Shown: positions 26,858 through 35,408 of the stretch, one piece after another | Numbering within the stretch: the first letter of the stretch is position 1 | Layout of the letters: the number at the start of each line of letters is the position of its first letter | Assembly (NCBI GenBank): GCA_037445225.1 | Contig: JBBIKW010000003.1 | Coordinates: 124,001 to 188,000, forward strand | Length of the DNA: 64,000 nt | Direction of reading: 5' to 3' | DNA from: M3007 sp037445225 | GTDB lineage: Bacteria > Bacteroidota > Bacteroidia > Chitinophagales > Saprospiraceae | Program-made: the position numbers and the translations under genes | Notes under the pieces: model-generated | What the model was told of the DNA's origin: nothing | Database searches by the model: none | Seen by the model: the letters and a program-made list of their open reading frames with translations, nothing else

Positions 26858-27766
26858 ATGGCGTTGGGTACGGCTGCATTTGCGCAGGCGTGGTGGTCGT
26901 TTGTTCGCACTATAGGGCCCGACAGCCGCCTTCGCTTGGCACCTACGCCCTCGGGATTTTTGCACATAGGTAATGCGGTCAACTTCACCTTAAATTGGTT
27001 GGGAGCTCGCCTTTGCCCAGGTGCCCGACTGCTGCTGCGTATCGACGACATCGATGTCGAGCGCCGGCGGCCAGAGTACGTCCAAAACATATTCGATACG
27101 CTCCACTGGCTACAGTTGGATTGGGACGAAGGCCCCCTGTCGGCCTTAGAGCTAGAGCGGGAGTGGTCTCAGCAGAAGCGTTTGCCCTTGTATGAGGCGG
27201 CCTTACAGGCCCTTCGCGAACAGCAGTGCCTTTTTGCCTGCGGCAAGTCGCGCCGCCAGCTGCGGCTCTTCGGCGGCGACTATCCCGACCACTTCCGCAA
27301 CCAAGCGTGCTCCTTAGAAGATCCCGACGTGGCGTGGCGCATCCGAACACCGCGCCCCTGCCCACCCGAACAGCTGCCGCCAGACTTCATCGTGCGCCGC
27401 CGCGATGGCATCCCCGCTTACCAACTGGTCTCTGCGGTCGATGACCTGCACTTCAAGGTTACTCACGTCATTCGCGGTAGCGACTTAGAGCCCTCTACTC
27501 GCGCACAGCAATACTTGGCCCGTTGCGCTGGCTGGAGCGCCTTCGAACGCATCCGCTTCTTACACCATCCGCTGCTCACCGATGCGGCGGGAAATAAGCT
27601 GTCAAAGTCTGCCGGAGCCCGGGCGCTATTTGTGCAAGCCCCCTTAGCAGCCTCGCCCACCGCGGTATTTCACGTCGTCGCCCAGTGGATTGGCCTGACG
27701 ATACAGCCCAGCAGTGCCTCCGAACTGCTCGCCGCTGCTCGAGAATACCTATCCCCCTGTCGGTAG
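26858..27766 (+). CDS. gluQ: Short glutamyl-tRNA synthetase-like protein (glutamyl-Q tRNA(Asp) synthetase type)
   Basis: This 302-residue class I synthetase catalytic domain lacks an anticodon-binding domain, the size of GluQ-RS, which attaches glutamate to queuosine in tRNA-Asp. The HIGH-type motif is 'PSGFLHIGNAVNF' (starting near residue 31) and the KMSKS-type motif is 'KLSKSAG'. 'LLLRIDDIDVERRRPEY' and 'HVIRGSDLEPST' are typical of Glu-specific enzymes. Odd point: the zinc-ligand pair usually seen as CxC reads C-G-K ('FACGKSRRQL'), so the zinc site may be lost. The N-terminal 20 residues (WW-containing) are poorly conserved and the true start may lie downstream. Identity as a Glu-type catalytic domain is firm; the Q-tRNA role is by family. 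Confidence 0.82.
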   Translation: MALGTAAFAQAWWSFVRTIGPDSRLRLAPTPSGFLHIGNAVNFTLNWLGARLCPGARLLLRIDDIDVERRRPEYVQNIFDTLHWLQLDWDEGPLSALELEREWSQQKRLPLYEAALQALREQQCLFACGKSRRQLRLFGGDYPDHFRNQACSLEDPDVAWRIRTPRPCPPEQLPPDFIVRRRDGIPAYQLVSAVDDLHFKVTHVIRGSDLEPSTRAQQYLARCAGWSAFERIRFLHHPLLTDAAGNKLSKSAGARALFVQAPLAASPTAVFHVVAQWIGLTIQPSSASELLAAAREYLSPCR

Positions 27767-27772
27767 ATATTC

Positions 27773-27807
27773 AAAAACAAAAAGCCTCTCCCACGTCAGG
27801 GAGAGGC
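27773..27807 (-). terminator. Rho-independent terminator for the large T9SS protein gene
   Basis: A 9-bp perfect stem (27784-27792 with 27799-27807) and a 6-base loop are followed on the minus strand by TTTTTGTTTTT. It lies about 83 bp beyond the stop of the minus-strand gene and faces the gluQ-like gene stop. Confidence 0.85.
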
Positions 27808-27889
27808 CACCTCAAAGACTGATCTTATCGTGAGATAAAACCTTTGAGGTACGGTATTGAAATGCGAACGTCTTGTCAGAATTGCGCAC

Positions 27890-30800
27890 TCATCGGGCAA
27901 GGACCATCTTGCGCGTGGCACTGCCGAAGGGGGTAGTCAGAGTATACGAGAAGGCACCCCTATCGCCCAGCTGGCTGCGGTCGAGGGACACGCTGTGGTA
28001 TCCGCGCGGATAGAAAGCCGTCTGCGAGAAGACCAAACGACCAGCCTCATCGTGGACGTTTAGGGTGGCCTCCGCAGCCTCTGGCAAGTAGAAGCCAATT
28101 TGCGTCCTGTTCGCCCAAGGGTTGGGTGCGTTTTGGTATAACTCGAAGGGCAGCTCAGCGACCGCGTAGTCTGTATCGCTGTGGAAGCGCAGCCGCACCT
28201 CGAAGCGCTCATTGCTCTGCGTCGCCGAGTAGGCCTCAGCCCGAGTGATGCTGTTGGATAATCGCAGCATTTGACTCAATCGACCAGCCGCCTTCGCGCG
28301 GAAATGCAAGGTGAAAAGCAGCTGCCCAGCGCCTGCCGGACGGTCTACCGCAGCGGTAATGGCTTTCCGATCGGGAAAATGAGCGAAGTACTCCGCCGTC
28401 AAACCTTCTCCCGGTTCAATGCTCAGGCACTCCAGATCGCTGTATTGCAGGGTAAACTGGTATCCCAGCGCTGCAGCCGCGGCAGAAAAAGCGACAGAAA
28501 CCTGCTCGCCGGCCTTAACGAGCCGATCCGCCACGTCGAGCATCCAAGTACCGCTGGAACGCTCATCTGTAAAGAGAAGGCTGTTGGGTATGGCAGAGCC
28601 GTTCAAGTCGCCGATTTTGACGGCCATAAAGTCGTCCTCCATGCGGGGCGCCTGGAAATTCCACACCGACTTGCTTTCTGGAAACGCTTCCTTCCACGGG
28701 TTGGTTGGTTCGGGGAAGGAATAGGACTTGTCGACAAAGCGCCAGCTTGTGTTGTTGGGCAGCTTGTCGTAAATGCCCAAGATGAGCTTGCGCAGGTCGA
28801 GGATATCGTAGGTCGTGACACTTTGGCTATTGTTGGCGTCGGCCGCGATGTATTGGAAAGGAGAGGTAAAGGGCTCCAACGCCAAGACGTGCTTGCTGAT
28901 GATCACCAAGTCGTAGGTAGTGACGCCGTTAAGGGGATCGTTGTCTTTGGTCGGCGTCAGGGTGTAATTGACGGCGATAGGAACGGCCTTATCGAACACG
29001 TAGTGTCCTTCTGAGTCGGTGGTTTCCTTCTTGGTCAGTATCGGCGAGCCGTTAACACTCTCGCACTTGATGTGTATATGCGCCTCTTCCAGCCCTAAGC
29101 CGTCTGCGGTGAAGACAGCTCCAGCAACTGTTGCTTGTACGCTGTTGCACTGCTGGTCGTTGTCCTGCACGTGGAAGAAGGTCTCGCAGTAGTCCGTATT
29201 CCCCACGATATCCTTAGCCCATATTTCTACCGCCTGGAATCCCAGCTCTGTACAGTCGAAAGAGACCGAGGTCTGGGGAGCGCCATTAGACAAGTACGGG
29301 AAGCCTGTTCCTTTACCTTTCTTGCGGATACCGTAGACCAATTTGTGCGTAGGCGTGCAGTTGTCGGAGGAACTTTGGATGAAGATCGATGGCTCCACGA
29401 CAGCCGTCTTGTCTATGCTGATGTTGCCGCTCAGACCGTTAGCACATACGACGGTAGGCGCTTTTCCATCCTGGATAGTAAACATGTATTCGCACACCTG
29501 CTCGTTGCCGCAGCCGTCGGAGATGAACCACTTGATCTTGTGCGTACCGTGCGGGAGCTGTGGGTCGAAGAAGACGTCCGGCGCTGCGGCAGTGTTCCAG
29601 CGAACCTGGGCCGTGCGCGCAGTGCCGTCGGTTCTGGACTCCAAGGCGAAGCGATACTTCTGATTAGCCGGCACCGCTCGGCGGTCGAACACGCGCGCAG
29701 TGCCGCCGCTGAAATTCGGATTCCCCGCGTTGTTGTAGAACACCACTCCTGCCTCCGCATTTTGGCTATTGATGACGGTCTCCATAGAGCCGTTGCCGTC
29801 CAAATCCAAGAAGAGCAGGTAGCGGTAGGTCAGATTATCCTTAGAACAGTCGTCGGTGGCAGAGATGCGCAGCGTAGCCGGAGCTTCGCACATGTCGTTG
29901 GACAGCGTCTTCACGTCTAACCAATAGGACTGGTTCCACAGATCGGGGTCGTTGTCCGTAAGGTCGGCAATGTCTAAGGCGCTGGGAGGGCAGTCGAGCG
30001 CCAGAGGTTTTTGACCGTCGAGGATGCGGATGATTTGTTTGTATTGATAGCAGTTTACCTCTTCCGACCAGTATTGACTGTACTGGGTAGGCTGAGCGTC
30101 GTTAGGGCTGATCTTGACCGTTGTGGGTGTCCAAGGGAACAGCGTGCCAGCGGGAGCGACTACTGGGCCGGTAAGGTTAGAGGCATGGTCGATCTGAGGG
30201 TGCGGATTTGGGTTAGGCACCAGGGTACATCCCTTGTTGGGATCGAACGTGCACCAGTTCATGACTGTCCAGGTGCGCTCGATCTGTTGACAGGCTCCGG
30301 GTATCACTGAGAAGTGTTGGTCGGTATAAGAAACGGCGACGTGCTCGCAATCGGCGGCAAAGAAAGCTGGCTGTCCAAAGTCTGCCGTGCCGTTGCACGT
30401 GTTGAGGATGACGTCGTTCGGGAAACGCACGTAGTAATGCTGTCGATACTCGACAAAGATGCGCTGGGCACAAGTGCTCGTCTGCCCATGACAGTCGCTG
30501 ACCTGAAAGAGGCGCGTGACCGTACCCTTCGAGCACAAGGTGTCGAACTGATTCCATAGCACCGTAAGTTCAAATGCCGTATCGATGCAGCAATTGTCAG
30601 CACCCGTCGCCTTGCCGTAAGACCACAGCGTCCCGTCGAAATTCTCGCAGTTCACGGTGACATTGGCCAGCGGCAAGCATACGGGTTTAAGCTGGTCGGA
30701 AACCAACACCTTTACCGTGCAGTCGTTTGAACGCGCCTCAAACTGAGCAGGGCTTATCGCGCCCGTCGGTACCGGCACGTCGTATGCGCGCAGTACCACC

Positions 30801-32863
30801 TCGATGGTGTCGCCGACATCTTCGCAACAGAACTTCACTTGATCGTGAAACTCCGCATTGGATTGGCAGCTGTTGGCCGCTGCGCGCCGCACTTTAAACG
30901 ACAAGGGGCTGCAATTGTCATAGGAGCCGCTGTTGAACGCAGCAGCATTTACTAGACTCATCCCATTAGCGCCTAACGACACCTGAGTCAGCTCGACGCA
31001 GGCAGCTACGGGAGGCACTAAGTCGACTACCGAAAGCGTGAAAGCACATACCTCCGACGAGCCGCAGGCGTCCTCTCCAATGTACTGGACAGTATGCTGT
31101 CCAACGGGTAGGCAAGGCGTTAAACCGAAAACAGCGAGGGTATCTTTTTTAGCAGGGTTGTTTGCGGAGAAGTTATTTAGCTGTGCTGGAATAGCTATTT
31201 GACTCACTACGCCACCGGTCAGAGGATCTCGAACCGCAATGATGGCAGTAGTCTCGCGTATACGGCTGCAGGCATCCTCTATTACGACATCGGGGAGGTC
31301 GACCGTAGCACAACACTCCAGTGGGTCTGTGCTCACGGTCAAATTGCCTGGGCATTGCACCACGGGCGGCTGCCCATCCACAGCGTAAATGGCCTGAATA
31401 TGTTGGATAGCCGTTAGCGAGGAGTCGGGGCAAGTGCTGTTGACGATTTGCCATGTGCGGAGGATGACATACTCTCCGTCGCACTGAGCGCTCTGTTGGT
31501 CGAAGAAAAGGATGCCTATTCCGCAGGCGTTGTTGCTGCTGAGATCGTACGTTACTCCATTGAACGTGTAAGACGGAGCACCTGTCACCGACAGACCGGT
31601 CGCGACATTGTCGCAGCTCACCGTCACATCGGAGGGCAAGGTCAAGTCCTGGGCACGCAATCGCTTGAAATACAGGTATTGTTGACACGAAGAGGTGTTG
31701 CCGTAAGCATCGACAGCCGTCCAAGTTCGGCGTACGTAGCCGGTCAGGTCGCTCTGTCCTTGGAAAGTGTCTGTGCATCCTACATTTACCCAAAGATCCT
31801 GGTAGCTGAGGCTTACAGGCGTGCAATTGTCGGCTACTACCGGACGCGCGCCGGGTACCTTTAGCACGGTATCCAAATAGCCGGGAGTAAAGTTGGTAAC
31901 TACGCAGGGCAAGGTGATATTTTGGCAAGCGCTAAATACAGGAGGTAATCCATCCCTAATGATAACCGTTGTGCTGCAGAAATTACCCGAGCAATTATCC
32001 TGAATCCGAACCGAAAGCGGGATACCAAAATACTGTGCCGACACCGTATTGCCCAAACTTTGGCCTGGGCCGGCAAACACGGTAACGGTATACAAATCAT
32101 CCAACACATCGCCCTCTAACACCATGTCTGGCATTACGGTAACGGGGCAAGTGGGCGGTGCCGAAATGTACACGGTATCGTTGCAGGCGAGTGCACCGGG
32201 AGTCGCGTAGGTGAGCACCACCTGGTCAGAGGCCGCTGGACAGGGCCCTGGCGGGTCGTTTGTTGTCAAGGTGAGGGTGATGCTTCCTGTAAAACCAGCA
32301 GGTGGTACGTAAGTGGCGTTGAGCATCTGCGGATTGGGGACAAACATGCCGCCCGGAACAGAGGCGCTCCATACGGCGCAGGTGGCACTTCCACCAATTG
32401 CCCCGCCGAGCAAATGCGGCGTACCCGGACAAAGCGCCTTGTCTGGGCCAGCGTTTGCCATTGCAGCAGCGAAAACTTGAACATCTACGGAGGCTGCTGC
32501 AGTAAGTCCCGAAACATCTCGCACCGTCACACTGTACGTGCCGCTATGGGAGGGCAAAACATTTGCCCGCGTGGGGTTTTGCGCTGAGGCACTGAACCCT
32601 GCTGGGCCACTCCAAGTAAAGGTGAAGGGCGGGGTGCCGTTGGTCACTACTGCGCTCAGCTGAAGAGTACTGCCGACACATAGGGGACCGTTGGCTCCAA
32701 CTGTGACGGAAAGGGCCGAGGCTTTCTCCATATGCATCGGTCTAAATAAAACCAGGGAAGCACTGGAGCGCCCGTGCACAGCATACAAGGCACAGGAAAC
32801 GATAAGTACCCAAAACAGGCGGGGTAATAGGGCTCGATTGAGAAACCGATTAAGCGTTCGCAT
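27890..32863 (-). CDS. Very large secreted adhesin-like protein: Ig/HYR repeats, dockerin-like and cohesin-like parts, T9SS sorting domain
   Basis: This 1657-residue exported protein has a signal peptide (MRTLNRFLNRALLPRLFW then a hydrophobic run), so the ATG at 32863 is well placed. From the N-terminus: an Ig/PKD-like domain ('TFTWSGPAGFS'); a string of cysteine-containing HYR-like modules ('PVVQCPGNLTVS', 'TLPSDVTVSCDN', 'VCLPLANVTVNC'); a carboxypeptidase-regulatory-like fold near 1290-1345; two EF-hand-like dockerin-type repeats ('GVTTYDLVIISKHVLAL' and 'QSVTTYDILDLRKLILGI', near 1350-1410); a cohesin-like beta-domain (about 1470-1570); and a T9SS type A tail ('LYQNAPNPWANRT' to 'KMVLAR'). 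Such proteins are surface or matrix components in Saprospiraceae-like bacteria. The ligand is unknown. Domain limits are by eye. Confidence 0.85.
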   Translation of the reverse strand: MRTLNRFLNRALLPRLFWVLIVSCALYAVHGRSSASLVLFRPMHMEKASALSVTVGANGPLCVGSTLQLSAVVTNGTPPFTFTWSGPAGFSASAQNPTRANVLPSHSGTYSVTVRDVSGLTAAASVDVQVFAAAMANAGPDKALCPGTPHLLGGAIGGSATCAVWSASVPGGMFVPNPQMLNATYVPPAGFTGSITLTLTTNDPPGPCPAASDQVVLTYATPGALACNDTVYISAPPTCPVTVMPDMVLEGDVLDDLYTVTVFAGPGQSLGNTVSAQYFGIPLSVRIQDNCSGNFCSTTVIIRDGLPPVFSACQNITLPCVVTNFTPGYLDTVLKVPGARPVVADNCTPVSLSYQDLWVNVGCTDTFQGQSDLTGYVRRTWTAVDAYGNTSSCQQYLYFKRLRAQDLTLPSDVTVSCDNVATGLSVTGAPSYTFNGVTYDLSSNNACGIGILFFDQQSAQCDGEYVILRTWQIVNSTCPDSSLTAIQHIQAIYAVDGQPPVVQCPGNLTVSTDPLECCATVDLPDVVIEDACSRIRETTAIIAVRDPLTGGVVSQIAIPAQLNNFSANNPAKKDTLAVFGLTPCLPVGQHTVQYIGEDACGSSEVCAFTLSVVDLVPPVAACVELTQVSLGANGMSLVNAAAFNSGSYDNCSPLSFKVRRAAANSCQSNAEFHDQVKFCCEDVGDTIEVVLRAYDVPVPTGAISPAQFEARSNDCTVKVLVSDQLKPVCLPLANVTVNCENFDGTLWSYGKATGADNCCIDTAFELTVLWNQFDTLCSKGTVTRLFQVSDCHGQTSTCAQRIFVEYRQHYYVRFPNDVILNTCNGTADFGQPAFFAADCEHVAVSYTDQHFSVIPGACQQIERTWTVMNWCTFDPNKGCTLVPNPNPHPQIDHASNLTGPVVAPAGTLFPWTPTTVKISPNDAQPTQYSQYWSEEVNCYQYKQIIRILDGQKPLALDCPPSALDIADLTDNDPDLWNQSYWLDVKTLSNDMCEAPATLRISATDDCSKDNLTYRYLLFLDLDGNGSMETVINSQNAEAGVVFYNNAGNPNFSGGTARVFDRRAVPANQKYRFALESRTDGTARTAQVRWNTAAAPDVFFDPQLPHGTHKIKWFISDGCGNEQVCEYMFTIQDGKAPTVVCANGLSGNISIDKTAVVEPSIFIQSSSDNCTPTHKLVYGIRKKGKGTGFPYLSNGAPQTSVSFDCTELGFQAVEIWAKDIVGNTDYCETFFHVQDNDQQCNSVQATVAGAVFTADGLGLEEAHIHIKCESVNGSPILTKKETTDSEGHYVFDKAVPIAVNYTLTPTKDNDPLNGVTTYDLVIISKHVLALEPFTSPFQYIAADANNSQSVTTYDILDLRKLILGIYDKLPNNTSWRFVDKSYSFPEPTNPWKEAFPESKSVWNFQAPRMEDDFMAVKIGDLNGSAIPNSLLFTDERSSGTWMLDVADRLVKAGEQVSVAFSAAAAALGYQFTLQYSDLECLSIEPGEGLTAEYFAHFPDRKAITAAVDRPAGAGQLLFTLHFRAKAAGRLSQMLRLSNSITRAEAYSATQSNERFEVRLRFHSDTDYAVAELPFELYQNAPNPWANRTQIGFYLPEAAEATLNVHDEAGRLVFSQTAFYPRGYHSVSLDRSQLGDRGAFSYTLTTPFGSATRKMVLAR

Positions 32864-33187
32864 GACAATTACCTGATTTAAAAGTGATTAGTGATTTAAA
32901 TGTTAGTGTTAGCCATTGGACAGTCTTCCTGCGCGCTCCTCCTTTTGTAGCGCGTATTTTTGGGCAAAAAGCTGTGCTTCTTGCAGCACAGCAAGTGCAT
33001 ATCCTCTGCCTTCCAGTAGACAGAAAGGTCTCATGCTCAGGCTGTAATCGGTAATTGCGGCGAGGGTTCTACCCCCTTCAAGAGATAGTTCTCTGCAATT
33101 CAGCCAAACTTCGTTCAAGTCGAAATGCTTGTCTTAGCGCGTCAAACTTGTATTGAGCAACCATGATCGAACTGCCTTCCTCGCAGC
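32864..33187. other. Gap with possible remnant reading frames
   Basis: This 324-bp stretch holds no confident gene. On the minus strand a short frame starts at the ATG whose complement is at 33162-33164 (MVAQYKFDALRQAF) and stops near 33078. A second, overlapping frame, open from about 33118 to 32909, carries 'ALAVLQEAQLFAQKYALQ'. Together they resemble a helical TPR-like peptide broken by one frameshift, perhaps a decayed gene. No terminator or RNA structure is evident. Confidence 0.3.
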
Positions 33188-33610
33188 TCAGAACTCCACA
33201 ATGAGATGGGTATGGGTAGCCCACACTAGGTACACACCAGGGCGAATAGTCCGCTGGGCAATGGTCAACCCTCGCAGCAATCGATAAGAAATCACGTACG
33301 GCTCCATGACTTGAAAAAGATACCACTGGAAATGCTGCCGAAGGGCCTCCCGACTCAATGTTGCTTTTTCAAATTCCAGGCGCAGCCGGCTGGTTTCGGT
33401 AACGCTCAGCCAAGCCGTCACCGATGGACATTTTTTTTCGGGAGCTGCCCCTTCCCCGTACGCCATTACCCGACAAATGCCCACGCCGCTGCAATTGGCG
33501 CTGGGAGAGCCTAAAATCACCTCGGTGCGGATGCGCTGCAACCCACGCCGAACACTCAGCTGCCTTGGACCCAAACTCGTTTTAACTCTCATAGTAGTAG
33601 ATCGCGACAT
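33188..33610 (-). CDS. Hypothetical protein (140 residues)
   Basis: I do not recognise a family. The ATG at 33610 gives MSRSTTMRVKTSLGP; an alternative ATG is at 33592. The sequence is basic at the N-terminus and contains 'GSPSANCSGVGICRVM', with two cysteines five residues apart. The C-terminal half ('VMEPYVISYRLLRGLTIAQ', then a beta-like 'GVYLVWATHTHLIVEF') looks like mixed helix and strand. There is no signal peptide or membrane segment. It lies upstream of the large T9SS protein on the same strand, about 325 bp away, so a shared role is possible but unproven. The length, start and unbroken frame support a real gene; no function is assigned. Confidence 0.5.
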   Translation of the reverse strand: MSRSTTMRVKTSLGPRQLSVRRGLQRIRTEVILGSPSANCSGVGICRVMAYGEGAAPEKKCPSVTAWLSVTETSRLRLEFEKATLSREALRQHFQWYLFQVMEPYVISYRLLRGLTIAQRTIRPGVYLVWATHTHLIVEF

Positions 33611-33946
33611 GATAAAATTATTTGTAATGAACAGAGGGCGATTACTCAATTGACGAGACAAAAGTGCAGGGCGCCCGAGGCGTCTGAAAGGACAGAAAAG
33701 CGAATTTCCAAGCACTTTTAAATGCGCTTTTTTGAGACTTACGTTTTCAAAAATGTTTGATAATCAAGTTTTTAACATAACTTAAATTCTGCCGCATCAA
33801 CTCACATGGATTTGCTTCAGCGAAGCTGATGAAGACAGGCAATGCTTGTGAAGGGAGTGAACTGCGGTGCGAAAAACCTATTTTCATAGAGAGATTAAAC
33901 CTCTGCAGCCGAGCGTTATCTTAACGGTAAAGCACTTCACCTACAA
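33611..33946. other. AT-rich divergent intergenic region
   Basis: These 336 bp separate the minus-strand hypothetical gene from the DUF1800 gene and should hold both promoters. The part at 33720-33790 is AT-rich. A short hairpin, GCTTC (33814-33818) with GAAGC (33822-33826), is present without a T-run. I see no full TTG-N20-TAnnTTTG promoter and no RNA gene. Confidence 0.4.
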
Positions 33947-35383
33947 ATGACTTTGGTAGAGTCGCAGCGCCGATTGAAGCACCTGTTGTGGCGAGCCGGA
34001 TTCGGACCGGCCACGATAGATTGGCCCAAGTGGAGGCATCGCTCTTCTGAGGAGGGATGGGAAATACTGCTTCAGCAGTCGATGTCGCCGCCGGAGGAAT
34101 TATTCGTGACGGACGACGTCGTGCGCGGACTGTTTATGGGGGTAGGCGAATTCGTACGCGTAGAAGAGCTGTCGCCCGAAGAGCGCCGTCAGCAACGCGC
34201 CCAGAGCCGCAAGCTGCTGCAGAGCCTCAACCTGATGTGGTTGGAAGAAATGGTGTACACTTCAGCGCAGCTGCGCGAAAAGGTGGCGCTCTTTTGGCAC
34301 GGTCACTTTGCCAGCCGAAACTTCAACATCGTCTTTCAGCAGGATCTGCTGCACGTCATTCGCCGGCACGCCTTGGGCAATTTTGGCGACCTGCTGCGCG
34401 CGGTGTCCAAGAGCGCTGCCATGTTGGCCTTTTTAAACAACCAGCAAAACCGCAAGGCCAAACCCAACGAAAACTTCGCCCGCGAGGTGATGGAACTGTT
34501 CACGCTCGGCCGCGGGCACTACACTGAAAACGACATTAAAGAAGCGGCGCGCGCTTTCACGGGCTGGGGATTCAACTGGGAGGGTGCCTTCGTCTTTCGC
34601 TCCCACCAGCACGACAACGGCCAAAAGACCATACTTGGGCACACTGGTCGCTTCGATGGCGATGACGTGCTCGACATCTTGCTCGAACAGCGCCAGACGG
34701 CGCGATTCATCGCTCAAAAGATGTACCGCTTCTTTGTCCATGAGGAGAAAGTACCGCCAGAGCGCGTTGAGTGGTTAGGTAATCGCTTCTACGAAAGCGG
34801 CTACGACATTAGCGCTTTGCTCAGCGACATCTTTACGGCGGAGTGGTTCTACGACGCGGAAAACATCGGCCAACAGATCAAGTCACCTGTACTGCTATGG
34901 GTGGGCCTGCGGCGCGCATTGCCCATTACATTAGACGACCCTGAAGTAGAGCTGTTGCTTCAGCGCGCCTTAGGGCAGGTGCTCATGCATCCGCCTAATG
35001 TAGCGGGGTGGCCTGGAGGCCGCGCCTGGATAGATACTGCGACGCTCATGCTGCGCCTACGCCTCCCGCATCTGTTAGCGGCAGGTGAGGCCTTGGACTT
35101 GGATATAGGGCAAGACGACGATGTGCGCATGGGCCAGGGACGAGCCGAACGGCTACGCCGCCGCCTCAACGCAACGCCACATTGGGAGCCGCTCTTCGAA
35201 GCGTTTGCCGATACGCCCAACGAAGCCCTTCTATCGACCTTAGCGCACTTCCTATGGCAAGTGCCCCCCTCCGAAGCACAACTCGGCATTATATCTCGGC
35301 ATTTGCAAACGGCCTCTCGGGAAACCCTTCTCCAAACCGCCGTCCTTCATCTAATGGCTACCCCGGAATATCAGATGTGCTGA
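33947..35383 (+). CDS. DUF1800 family protein
   Basis: This 478-residue protein belongs to the DUF1800 family, found next to DUF1501 proteins in many Bacteroidota, Planctomycetes and Proteobacteria. Family features: 'HLLWRAGFGPA' near the N-terminus; 'LFWHGHFASRNF' near residue 118; 'NENFAREVMELFTLGRG' near 178, followed by 'EAARAFTGWGF'; and 'HPPNVAGWPGGRAWI' near 345. The function is unknown; some authors suggest roles in surface polymers. No clear signal peptide is present here. The DUF1501 gene follows 25 bp later, so the two form a transcription unit. Confidence 0.9.
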   Translation: MTLVESQRRLKHLLWRAGFGPATIDWPKWRHRSSEEGWEILLQQSMSPPEELFVTDDVVRGLFMGVGEFVRVEELSPEERRQQRAQSRKLLQSLNLMWLEEMVYTSAQLREKVALFWHGHFASRNFNIVFQQDLLHVIRRHALGNFGDLLRAVSKSAAMLAFLNNQQNRKAKPNENFAREVMELFTLGRGHYTENDIKEAARAFTGWGFNWEGAFVFRSHQHDNGQKTILGHTGRFDGDDVLDILLEQRQTARFIAQKMYRFFVHEEKVPPERVEWLGNRFYESGYDISALLSDIFTAEWFYDAENIGQQIKSPVLLWVGLRRALPITLDDPEVELLLQRALGQVLMHPPNVAGWPGGRAWIDTATLMLRLRLPHLLAAGEALDLDIGQDDDVRMGQGRAERLRRRLNATPHWEPLFEAFADTPNEALLSTLAHFLWQVPPSEAQLGIISRHLQTASRETLLQTAVLHLMATPEYQMC

Positions 35384-35408
35384 TTTCCATTGCATTCAAA
35401 GTAGATTT

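Noticed and set aside
33814..33826. Hairpin GCTTC/GAAGC upstream of the DUF1800 gene, considered an operator
   Set aside because: It is too short and isolated to support a regulatory call.
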